6,231 bases of DNA, from positions 1 through 6,231 of the forward strand of contig CANPNQ010000067.1 in NCBI GenBank assembly GCA_947575425.1, read 5' to 3'. The stretch's first letter is position 1; the number at the start of each line of letters is the position of its first letter. A program made the position numbers and the translations under genes. This document shows, in pieces, positions 1-6,231 of the stretch. The notes under the pieces are model-generated. The model ran no database searches. It saw nothing but the letters and a program-made list of their open reading frames with translations, and was not told the DNA's origin. Source of the stretch: an uncultured Erysipelotrichaceae bacterium. GTDB taxonomy: Bacteria; Bacillota_I; Bacilli_A; Erysipelotrichales; Erysipelotrichaceae.

Positions 1-1726
<1,726 letters not shown>

Positions 1727-1760
1727 AGAAGCTTCATCAGCGATAAAAATGAGAATCGAT

Positions 1761-1769
1761 AGAGGAGGA
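1761..1769 (+). promoter_or_regulatory. Ribosome binding site that sets the gatC start
   Basis: AGAGGAGGA contains the full AGGAGG core (1763-1768), 4 nt before ATG 1773. It excludes the in-frame upstream ATG at 1749, which has no comparable site before it and would place the Shine-Dalgarno inside the gene. A second in-frame ATG at 1782, 13 nt from the core, is a less likely alternative start. Confidence 0.75.
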
Positions 1770-1772
1770 TGT

Positions 1773-2066
1773 ATGGAACAGATGGACAAAGCGTATATTC
1801 AAAAGCTGGCAAATCAGTTGATGTTTGATCTGAATGATGAGGAGATCTTAGATCTGCAAGAGGAATTTGTGACTTTGCAGAAACAGATCGCTCTATTGGA
1901 GCAGATTGATACAGAAGGAGTAGAGGAAATGATCTATCCCTTTGAAGCGGAAACGAGTTTTTTACGTGAGGATGAGGTGAGCCATGTGATCTCTCGTGAG
2001 GATGCTTTGCGTAACGCAAAGGCTGTGATGGCAGGGCATGTGCATGTGCCAAAGGTGGTGAAGTAA
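1773..2066 (+). CDS. gatC: Asp/Glu-tRNA amidotransferase subunit C
   Basis: GatC is the small subunit of the GatCAB complex, which converts misacylated Asp-tRNA(Asn) or Glu-tRNA(Gln) to Asn-tRNA(Asn) or Gln-tRNA(Gln) in the cytoplasm; it wraps around GatA and stabilises it. From the RBS-supported start the protein has 97 residues, the usual size. It begins with the family pattern of helix 1 (KAYIQKLANQLMFDLNDEEI). It ends with the conserved LREDEVSHVISREDALRNAK, followed by GHVHVPKVV (compare LRxDxV and the A-x-FxVPKVV ending of the family). It precedes gatA by a single base. The gatA Shine-Dalgarno (AAAGGTGGTG, 2051-2060) lies within its last codons, so translational coupling is likely. An upstream ATG at 1749 would add eight residues (MRIDRGGC) and is rejected because the AGGAGG would then be internal. 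Confidence 0.95.
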   Translation: MEQMDKAYIQKLANQLMFDLNDEEILDLQEEFVTLQKQIALLEQIDTEGVEEMIYPFEAETSFLREDEVSHVISREDALRNAKAVMAGHVHVPKVVK

Positions 2067-2067
2067 G

Positions 2068-3492
2068 ATGCAGTTATCTCAATACCATAATCAGGATGTG
2101 AAGCAGCGTGTGTATGAAGCATTGGAAAAAGCCAAAGCGTTACAGCCGAAGCTCAATGCAATCGTCAGCTTTGCGCAGGATATCGAGGAACAGCTGGAAG
2201 CATTGAAGCAAATTCCAAAGAATGCACCTTTGTACGGTGTTCCTGTGGTACTAAAGGAAAATGTCAATACCAAAGGATTACTGACCACAGCCTCATCGCG
2301 TATTTTAAGCAACTATATTCCGGTATATGATGCATGTATCGTAGAGAAGCTAAAGGCGGCAGGAGCGATCATCATTGCCAAATCGAGTATGGATGAGCTG
2401 GGGATGGGAGGCACCAATCTTTCCGCTTACAGCGGTCCGGTAAATAATCCATATGATCTCTCCAGAATATCCGGCGGCTCCAGCGGCGGCTCTGCGGTGT
2501 TGAGTGCAGCGGATGTGAGTGCGCTTACCATCGGCACAGATACCGGTGACAGCGTGCGTAAGCCGGCGGCATATAATGGAGTAATCGGAATGAAGCCGAC
2601 CTATGGCAGGATCTCCCGCTATGGCATTATTCCTTATGCCTCCTCTTTGGATCATGTGGGCTATTTTACCACAAGCATTGCGGATGCGGCTGTGGCACTG
2701 CATGTGCTGGCAGGGCGTGATGATCGGGATATGACAAGCTCTTATCGGGAAGTACCTGCCTATGAGACATTGTTAAACAGTGATCTCAAGGGAAAGCGCA
2801 TTGCCATCATCGACAATGTGCAGAATGCGATCAAGGATGATGCGATTTTAGCCAATTTCAATCAGCTGATTGAGCAGCTGCAAAAGCGCGGGGCGATTGT
2901 GGAGCATGTTTCTTTGAACGAGCAGCTGTTATCCGTGCTGTTACCGACCTATTTTATCATTGCGAATGCGGAAGCAACTGCCAATCATTCCAATCTGGAT
3001 GGAATTCGCTTCGGTATGCGGGAGGATGGAGAGAGTGTGGAGGAGGTCATGCGTCATTCGCGTACGGCCGGATTTTCCACCAATATCCGCAAGCGCTTTG
3101 TGATCGGAAGCTATTCGCTGTTTGTGGAAAATCAGGATAAGCTGTTCCGCAAGGCACAGAAAGTACGCCGTTTGATCGTAGAGGAAATCAAAACGGTATT
3201 GGATCAATATGATATCACGATTGCATCGGCAACCGGCAGTATCGCGCCTCATCCGCAGGATTCCGTGGATGAAAAGCTAAGTGACACTTACCTCATCGCA
3301 GAAAATCATATGATCATGGGAAATTTCAGCGGATACCCCAGCATCACGATCCCGTGTGGGTTTGTGCAGGGAATGCCGATTGGCGTCAGCCTGATGGCAA
3401 AGCCATTTGCGGAACAGACGCTGTTTGATATCGGTTTGGCGATTGAAGAAGAAACCGGCTTAAGGGGACAGATTGCGGAGGTGGAAGCATGA
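2068..3492 (+). CDS. gatA: Asp/Glu-tRNA amidotransferase subunit A (glutaminase/amidase)
   Basis: GatA hydrolyses glutamine and passes the ammonia to GatB. The 474-residue protein is an amidase-signature enzyme. The Lys–cis-Ser–Ser triad is present as K63 (LKENVNTKG), S138 (SGGSSGGSA) and S162 (DTGDSVRKPA). The 75- and 24-residue spacings match those I recall for S. aureus GatA (K79/S154/S178). The N-terminus is about 16 residues shorter than that protein. The glutamine-binding Arg appears kept as R343 (RKRF, equivalent to R358). Departures from the usual sequence are TGGS changed to TGDS (D161) beside the catalytic Ser, SATGSIAP where GPTAP is usual, and Glu (E412) where I align the substrate-contacting Asp (D425). 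Downstream landmarks such as PTYGRISRYGIIPYASSLDHVG and NFSGYPSITIPCG are typical. The last 4 nt overlap gatB (ATGA). Confidence 0.96.
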   Translation: MQLSQYHNQDVKQRVYEALEKAKALQPKLNAIVSFAQDIEEQLEALKQIPKNAPLYGVPVVLKENVNTKGLLTTASSRILSNYIPVYDACIVEKLKAAGAIIIAKSSMDELGMGGTNLSAYSGPVNNPYDLSRISGGSSGGSAVLSAADVSALTIGTDTGDSVRKPAAYNGVIGMKPTYGRISRYGIIPYASSLDHVGYFTTSIADAAVALHVLAGRDDRDMTSSYREVPAYETLLNSDLKGKRIAIIDNVQNAIKDDAILANFNQLIEQLQKRGAIVEHVSLNEQLLSVLLPTYFIIANAEATANHSNLDGIRFGMREDGESVEEVMRHSRTAGFSTNIRKRFVIGSYSLFVENQDKLFRKAQKVRRLIVEEIKTVLDQYDITIASATGSIAPHPQDSVDEKLSDTYLIAENHMIMGNFSGYPSITIPCGFVQGMPIGVSLMAKPFAEQTLFDIGLAIEEETGLRGQIAEVEA

Positions 3493-4913
3493 ACTATGAA
3501 ACAGTGATTGGGATTGAGATCCATTGCGAATTAAAGACAAAGACCAAAATGTTTTCCGGCGCTCCGGTTGCCTTTGGGGCAGTCGCAAACAGCTGTGTCA
3601 ATGAGATCGATTTGGGACATCCCGGTACTTTGCCCTGTGTCAATAAGGAAGCGGTACGATTAGCAATTATGGCGGCTACTGCCTTGCATTGCGAAATTGA
3701 TCCCTTGGTAAAATTTGATCGTAAAAACTATTATTATTCCGATCTGCCCAAAGGCTTTCAGATCACCCAGCAGTTTCATCCGATCGGTACCGGCGGTTAT
3801 GTCGAGATCGAAACGGAAACCGGAAGCAAGCAGATCCGCTTGGAGCGGATCCATATGGAAGAAGATACTGCCAAGCAATTCCACAACGAGGAGGGAACCT
3901 TGATCGACTTCAATCGTGCCGGTACGCCGCTTGTGGAAATCGTTTCAAAGGCGGATATCCGCTCTGGTAAGGAAGCGGCGGCCTATGTGGAAAAGCTGCG
4001 TTCTATTTTGAATTATCTCGGGGTGAGTGATGTCAAGATGGAAGAGGGCAGTATGCGCTGTGATGTCAATATATCGCTGCGCGAGATGGGAAGCAGGGAA
4101 TACGGCGTAAAAAGCGAAATCAAAAATCTCACTTCCATAGCGAATGTACAAAAAGCGGTGGAATATGAGGTCGCGCGTCAAAGTGAGATCTTATCAAACG
4201 GGGGAACCATTGTACAGGAGACACGCCGCTATGACGAAGCACAAAAGGCAACGGTATCGATGCGGAAGAAGGAGGGGAATGTCGATTACAAATATTTCCC
4301 CGAACCCAATATTCCGCCAATCCGTTTGGATGAAGCATGGATTAAGGAGATACAAAGCCATCTGCCAGAGCTACCCGATGCGCGCAAGGCTCGTTATCAA
4401 AGGGAATACGGATTGAATGACTATGATGCGGACGTGCTTGTCGCAAGCCGTGAGCTGGCACAGTTTTTCGATGCGGTTTGTCAATATACGAAGGAATATA
4501 AGATGGCGGCGAACTGGACGATCGTAGAGCTGAGTGCGGCACTTAATAAGGCAAATCTCAAAGCGAGTGACAGTCCGTGCGATCCCAAGCATCTGGCTGA
4601 TATGATCCACATGATCAAGGATGCGACGATCTCCTCCAAGCAGGCAAAGATCGTGTTTGAGGAAATCATGAAGGGCAAGGATCCCAAGCAAGTGGTAGAG
4701 GAAAAGGGCATGAAGCAAATGTCAGACAGCACGGAATTATTAAAGATGATCCAAGAGGTGCTGGACAATAACCCCAAATCCATTGAGGACTTTAAAAACG
4801 GTAAGGATCGTGCCATCGGCTTTTTAGTGGGACAGGTGATGAAAGCAAGCAAGGGAACTGCGAACCCCGCTATGACCAATCAGCTGATCAAAGAAGAATT
4901 GGCAAAGCGATAA
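3489..4913 (+). CDS. gatB: Asp/Glu-tRNA amidotransferase subunit B (kinase/transamidase)
   Basis: GatB phosphorylates the misacylated Asp or Glu on the tRNA with ATP and amidates it with ammonia channelled from GatA. The 474-residue length is normal. The N-terminal cradle domain begins ETVIGIEIHCELKTKTKMFS and holds the metal-site residues E10, H12, E124 and E125 (RIHMEEDTAK). Further family blocks are KFDRKNYYYSDLPKGFQITQ, LIDFNRAGTPLVEIVSKADI, VSDVKMEEGSMRCDVNISLR and VDYKYFPEPNIPP. The helical and YqeY-like C-terminal domains that contact tRNA end in NNPKSIEDFKNGKDRAIGF and VGQVMKASKGTANPAM, the classic GatB terminus. The start overlaps the gatA stop, with GGAGGTG at 3477-3483 as ribosome binding site. 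It is the last gene of the operon; the stop lies 37 nt before the left end of an IS remnant. Confidence 0.98.
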   Translation: MNYETVIGIEIHCELKTKTKMFSGAPVAFGAVANSCVNEIDLGHPGTLPCVNKEAVRLAIMAATALHCEIDPLVKFDRKNYYYSDLPKGFQITQQFHPIGTGGYVEIETETGSKQIRLERIHMEEDTAKQFHNEEGTLIDFNRAGTPLVEIVSKADIRSGKEAAAYVEKLRSILNYLGVSDVKMEEGSMRCDVNISLREMGSREYGVKSEIKNLTSIANVQKAVEYEVARQSEILSNGGTIVQETRRYDEAQKATVSMRKKEGNVDYKYFPEPNIPPIRLDEAWIKEIQSHLPELPDARKARYQREYGLNDYDADVLVASRELAQFFDAVCQYTKEYKMAANWTIVELSAALNKANLKASDSPCDPKHLADMIHMIKDATISSKQAKIVFEEIMKGKDPKQVVEEKGMKQMSDSTELLKMIQEVLDNNPKSIEDFKNGKDRAIGFLVGQVMKASKGTANPAMTNQLIKEELAKR

Positions 4914-4950
4914 TTGTAGCAAAGACGAGTTTTCCATATTTTATTGTCAT

Positions 4951-4968
4951 GCAAAAATGAAAATGTCT
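4951..4968 (+). repeat. Left terminal inverted repeat of IS remnant copy 1
   Basis: GCAAAAATGAAAATGTCT is the left terminal repeat. It pairs with the reverse complement of 5296-5313 (TCAAAAATGATACTGTCT) with 3 mismatches in 18. Copy 2 at 6031-6048 reads GCAAAAATGAAACTGTCT and matches the right end still better (2 mismatches). Confidence 0.7.
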
Positions 4969-4983
4969 CAAAAAAGCGAAACA

Positions 4984-5244
4984 TTAGCACCAAGAATACG
5001 GTGCTTTTGTTTTGCCGGATACGCTTGAAAAGAAGTGTGCTTCAAGGATGGACGTAGGTGGCTGATAGACCTTCTTAGTCTTATTATCTATGGCAGTAGG
5101 ATCAAAGGTTTTAGGCTTAGCCTCACGAAGGGAAATCACCTCCAATGCAAAGATATGATCCAAGATATTCACATATAAGCTTCCATCAAAGACCTCAATC
5201 ACCATGATTTTCATCCTTTTCTCATCATGACCTCGCTTTCTCAT
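4984..5244 (-). pseudogene. Transposase C-terminal fragment, copy 1
   Basis: An open minus-strand frame of 86 codons reads VIEVFDGSLYVNILDHIFAL, then EVISLREAKPKTFDPTAIDN and KTKKVYQPPTS. I read this as the C-terminal beta-rich tail of a DDE transposase. After PPTS the frame runs ILEAHFF, but the overlapping frame reads HP followed by TGA. Comparison with copy 2 indicates a lost base, the ancestral reading being PPMSHPWK or similar. The N-terminal catalytic domain is absent, since only about 70 bp separate this frame from the right IS end. The first ten residues (MRKRGHDEKR) may be beyond the deletion junction and need not be transposase. No function is expected. The positions of the frame are certain; the transposase reading is inferred from motif and context. 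Confidence 0.6.
4986..5013 (+). terminator. Rho-independent terminator, probable end of the gatCAB operon
   Basis: AGCACC (4986-4991), loop AAGAATAC, GGTGCT (5000-5005) and then TTTGTTTT form a 6-bp perfect stem with a T-rich tail on the plus strand; ACA/TGT can add three outer pairs across a TT/TT internal loop. It is the first credible terminator after gatB, 72 nt beyond its stop, yet it lies inside the IS remnant. The same hairpin occurs unchanged in copy 2. The minus strand lacks a T tail, so it acts only in the direction of gatB. Confidence 0.65.
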
Positions 5245-5295
5245 GAGGTCTTATTTTAATACAACCTTTCGGACAAAATCAATTTCGTTTCATTC

Positions 5296-5313
5296 AGACA
5301 GTATCATTTTTGA
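5296..5313 (-). repeat. Right terminal inverted repeat of IS remnant copy 1
   Basis: AGACAGTATCATTTTTGA is the reverse complement of the left-end sequence with 3 mismatches in 18. Inside it, related motifs continue (GAATGAAACGAAATTGA and TTTTGTCCGAAA on the minus strand), resembling subterminal transposase-binding repeats. Confidence 0.65.
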
Positions 5314-5348
5314 TTCATATAACTCCCGTTTGTATACACACTTATCAT

Positions 5349-5378
5349 TTGACAAAAAAAGTAGCCGTGTGGTATACT
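5349..5378 (+). promoter_or_regulatory. Sigma-A promoter of the small-peptide unit
   Basis: A perfect -35 TTGACA (5349-5354), an 18-nt spacer and -10 TATACT (5373-5378) preceded by TGG (an extended -10) make this the strongest promoter-like sequence in the window. Transcription should start near 5384-5386. The -35 lies 35 nt from the IS right end, so the promoter is not within the IS remnant itself. Confidence 0.85.
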
Positions 5379-5383
5379 ATCAG

Positions 5384-5397
5384 TGTAAGCGCTTGCA
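5384..5397 (+). promoter_or_regulatory. cre-like operator (CcpA/LacI family) at the transcription start
   Basis: TGTAAGCGCTTGCA is a near-perfect palindrome centred on GC-GC and fits the catabolite-responsive element pattern TGNAARCGNWWNCA. Because it sits at about +1, bound protein would block initiation, so repression is expected, by CcpA in preferred sugar or by a dedicated LacI-type regulator. No regulator gene is in the window. Confidence 0.75.
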
Positions 5398-5421
5398 ACA
5401 TAATATTGAGGGGATGTCATT

Positions 5422-5562
5422 ATGAAGAAATCAATGAAATTTTTATTGGTGACTGCAATTATGTTTGTTGCTATTATGAATATCACTAGAACTACAGATG
5501 ATAAGGATAATGTTGGAGGTACGTATCGAACGGAGGTGCTTTATGACGGATCATTTGCGTAA
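5422..5562 (+). CDS. Small hydrophobic, possibly exported peptide (46 aa), unknown function
   Basis: I do not recognise this gene. It is the first start after the promoter: GAGGGG at 5408-5413 stands 8 nt before ATG 5422, and the frame runs 46 codons to TAA. The product has a basic start (MKKSMK), a hydrophobic stretch at about residues 7-20 (FLLVTAIMFVAIMN), and then a polar tail of 26 residues (TRTTDDKDNVGG, TYRTEVLYDGSFA). This is the layout of a short signal or anchor peptide. No lipobox or clear Ala-X-Ala cleavage site is seen. VGG at residues 31-33 could suggest a double-glycine site, but the residues before it do not resemble a bacteriocin leader. The gene overlaps the 112-codon gene by 20 nt in another frame and contains its ribosome binding site, so translation of the two is probably coupled. 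It might be a signalling peptide, a bacteriocin-like peptide, a membrane toxin or only a leader ORF. Confidence 0.6.
   Translation: MKKSMKFLLVTAIMFVAIMNITRTTDDKDNVGGTYRTEVLYDGSFA
5531..5538 (+). promoter_or_regulatory. Ribosome binding site of the 112-residue gene
   Basis: CGGAGGTG stands 4 nt before ATG 5543 (6 nt counted from the GGAGG core). It favours this start over the in-frame ATG at 5498, which has a weaker upstream context and would put the site inside the gene. It is embedded in the 46-codon ORF. Confidence 0.75.
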
Positions 5563-5881
5563 TCGAATTCTTGACATGCTTGAAAACCTTCTGGAAGAAC
5601 TCAATCATCAGCCTAATTGGGGAATCATGGGCTTGGCAAATTCTGCGGTAGCCGGCTATGTTGCAACCAATGGGCAAACGAAAAAAATGCAGAAATTGTT
5701 TGCGGATACGAATGAAGCATTACAGAAATGGGTGGATGAGCATCCATGCGATCATGATGAAATTTCTGCTGTTATGCAGGCCTTCTTGGATGGCAAAGTG
5801 CTACAGAATTATATGTGGCAAAAGTACGGTAAGGTAAAGAAAGCAATCAAGGAATTGATAGATGAAATGAAAGCTTATTGA
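5543..5881 (+). CDS. Hypothetical helical protein (112 aa), partner of the small peptide
   Basis: No family is recognised. From the RBS-supported ATG the product is 112 residues, soluble-looking and mostly helical. A leucine-rich amphipathic helix (about residues 4-21, HLRNRILDMLENLLEELN) comes first. A small-residue, mildly hydrophobic stretch follows (about 26-43, WGIMGLANSAVAGYVATN), then two or three charged helices (about 45-66 and 72-111) ending in KVKKAIKELIDEMKAY. There is no signal peptide, and one Cys (C69 in HPCDHDE). It is co-transcribed with the peptide gene from a cre-controlled promoter and ends 40 nt before a strong terminator. A small helical protein next to a short exported-type peptide resembles bacteriocin/immunity pairs in layout only; I see no immunity-family motif. 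The reading frame is clean and the codon use is ordinary. Confidence 0.8.
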   Translation: MTDHLRNRILDMLENLLEELNHQPNWGIMGLANSAVAGYVATNGQTKKMQKLFADTNEALQKWVDEHPCDHDEISAVMQAFLDGKVLQNYMWQKYGKVKKAIKELIDEMKAY

Positions 5882-5921
5882 TTTGTGTTATGTTTTTCAT
5901 TATGAGTAAAGAATAAAGGAG

Positions 5922-5963
5922 GGCTGAGCGCATCGGTGATAGACAGATGCGTTACAGCCTTTT
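5922..5963 (+). terminator. Strong rho-independent terminator of the small-peptide unit
   Basis: GGCTG (5922-5926) pairs with CAGCC (5955-5959), and CGCATC (5929-5934) with GATGCG (5946-5951). A small internal loop (AG/TTA) lies between the two stems, an 11-nt apical loop closes the hairpin, and TTTT follows. It lies 40 nt after the stop of the 112-residue gene and should end the two-gene transcript. Confidence 0.8.
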
Positions 5964-6063
5964 AAAATCATTACATCCACTTTCATTTTACAATATACAT
6001 ATCAAGTGAAATTGAAAAAAACTGTATCAAGCAAAAATGAAACTGTCTAAAAAAAGTGAAGCA

Positions 6064-6231
6064 CTAGCACCAAGAATACGGTGCTTTTGTTTCGTAAGGT
6101 AGAACGGAAAGGAAGTGTGCTTCAAGGATGTGACATAGGGGGATATAGACCTTCTTAGTCTTATTATCTATGGCAATAGGATCAAAGGTTTTAGGCTTAG
6201 CCTCACGAAGGGAAATCACCTCCAATGCAAA
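6064..6231 (-). pseudogene. Transposase C-terminal fragment, copy 2 (partial)
   Basis: The minus-strand frame reads FALEVISLREAKPKTFDPIA, then IDNKTKKVYIPLCHILEAHF, and ends in KAPYSWC before TAG. Reading across frames gives a better motif: Y-I-P-(P)-M-S-H-P-W-K is restored if one C is added in the CCCCC run and one G in TTGAAG. The fragment therefore looks frameshifted at a site different from copy 1. Its N-terminal side lies beyond the window, so how much transposase remains is unknown. Confidence 0.55.
6066..6093 (+). terminator. Second copy of the IS-borne terminator hairpin
   Basis: AGCACC, loop AAGAATAC and GGTGCT with tail TTTGTTTC repeat the hairpin at 4986-5013; stem and loop are identical. 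Here it could back up the terminator at 5922-5963. Confidence 0.55.

Larger units (their letters stand above)
4951..5313 (-). mobile_element. Decayed insertion-sequence derivative (about 363 bp), copy 1
   Basis: The segment is bounded by 18-bp imperfect inverted repeats (4951-4968 and 5296-5313). It holds only the C-terminal part of a transposase on the minus strand, so most of the original IS is missing. Positions 4951-5151 match 6031-6231 in the same orientation without net length change (about 28 differences in 201 bases, hand-counted). The abrupt loss of similarity left of 4951/6031 marks the element end. TCAT lies at 4947-4950 and 5315-5318, a possible but unconvincing target duplication. 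A HPW-type motif near the transposase end suggests a DDE (IS481/ISNCY-like) family; this is a guess from memory. Confidence 0.7.
6031..6231 (-). mobile_element. Insertion-sequence end, copy 2 (runs off the window)
   Basis: This copy aligns with 4951-5151 at a constant offset of 1080 bases and in the same orientation. It starts with the same terminal repeat (GCAAAAATGAAACTGTCT) and contains the same hairpin and transposase C-terminal region. The window ends inside it, so it may be another deleted remnant, a complete IS, or the start of a repeated cassette. Between 5964 and 6030 I see no gene or site. Confidence 0.7.

Noticed and set aside
1749..1772. Longer gatC starting at ATG 1749
   Set aside because: It would place the AGGAGG ribosome binding site inside the coding region and add residues (MRIDRGGC) not typical of GatC.
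5229..5257. GACCTC/GAGGTC hairpin followed by TTATTTT on the plus strand
   Set aside because: The stem is 6 bp with a 10-nt loop and an interrupted T-tract. It lies inside the IS remnant with no plus-strand gene before it other than gatB, which already has a better terminator at 4986-5013. It was not called as a terminator.
4947..5318. TCAT on both sides of the IS remnant as a target-site duplication
   Set aside because: Four bases in AT-rich sequence and a one-base uncertainty of the right end make it too weak to call.
5243..5425. Plus-strand 60-codon frame crossing the IS end and promoter
   Set aside because: It runs through the terminal repeat, both promoter boxes and the operator, and has no ribosome binding site. 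It is a chance frame.
5498..5542. Longer form of the 112-residue protein starting at ATG 5498 (MIRIMLEVRIERRCF added)
   Set aside because: The strong CGGAGGTG at 5531-5538 would then be internal, and the added residues overlap the small-peptide gene. ATG 5543 has proper spacing.
5919..5966. AAAGGAGG followed by a short frame (from CTG 5924 or GTG 5937)
   Set aside because: The frame has at most 13 codons, uses a non-ATG start and is embedded in the terminator stem. The G-rich run is better explained as flanking the hairpin.

Overview
The window looks like a chromosomal segment of a low-to-mid GC Firmicute. The gene order ligA–camS–gatC–gatA–gatB is the conserved Bacillus/Staphylococcus neighbourhood, here without the putP that lies between camS and gatC in staphylococci. 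TGA is used as a stop (gatA, the 112-residue gene) and TGG for Trp, so this is not a mycoplasma code. The GatA active-site loop (TGDSVRKPA) recalls Mollicutes-type sequences as I remember them. Together these make an Erysipelotrichia-like host plausible, but that is inference.

Positions 1-4913 hold a tight forward-strand operon: the 3' end of ligA (NAD-dependent DNA ligase), camS (a lipoprotein of the sex-pheromone-precursor family), and gatC, gatA and gatB (the Asp-tRNA(Asn)/Glu-tRNA(Gln) amidotransferase). Genes overlap by 11 nt (ligA/camS) and 4 nt (gatA/gatB), or are separated by 1 nt (gatC/gatA) and 46 nt (camS/gatC). I see no terminator or promoter inside the block, so read-through from ligA into gatCAB is likely.

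Positions 4914-5348 contain no intact gene. From 4951 to about 5313 they carry a decayed insertion-sequence derivative: 18-bp imperfect terminal inverted repeats enclose the C-terminal part of a minus-strand transposase. Inside its left end is a hairpin plus T-tract that is the best visible terminator for the gatCAB operon. The first 201 bp of this element recur in the same orientation at 6031-6231, exactly 1080 bp further on, where the window ends.

Between the two copies lies a compact forward-strand expression unit. It has a near-consensus sigma-A promoter (5349-5378) and a LacI/CcpA-type cre operator at the expected transcription start (5384-5397). A 46-codon gene for a small hydrophobic, possibly exported peptide (5422-5562) follows, overlapped by a gene for a 112-residue helical protein of unknown function (5543-5881). 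A strong intrinsic terminator (5922-5963) closes the unit. This catabolite-controlled peptide/partner pair, bracketed by IS ends, is the part of the window most likely to be undescribed.
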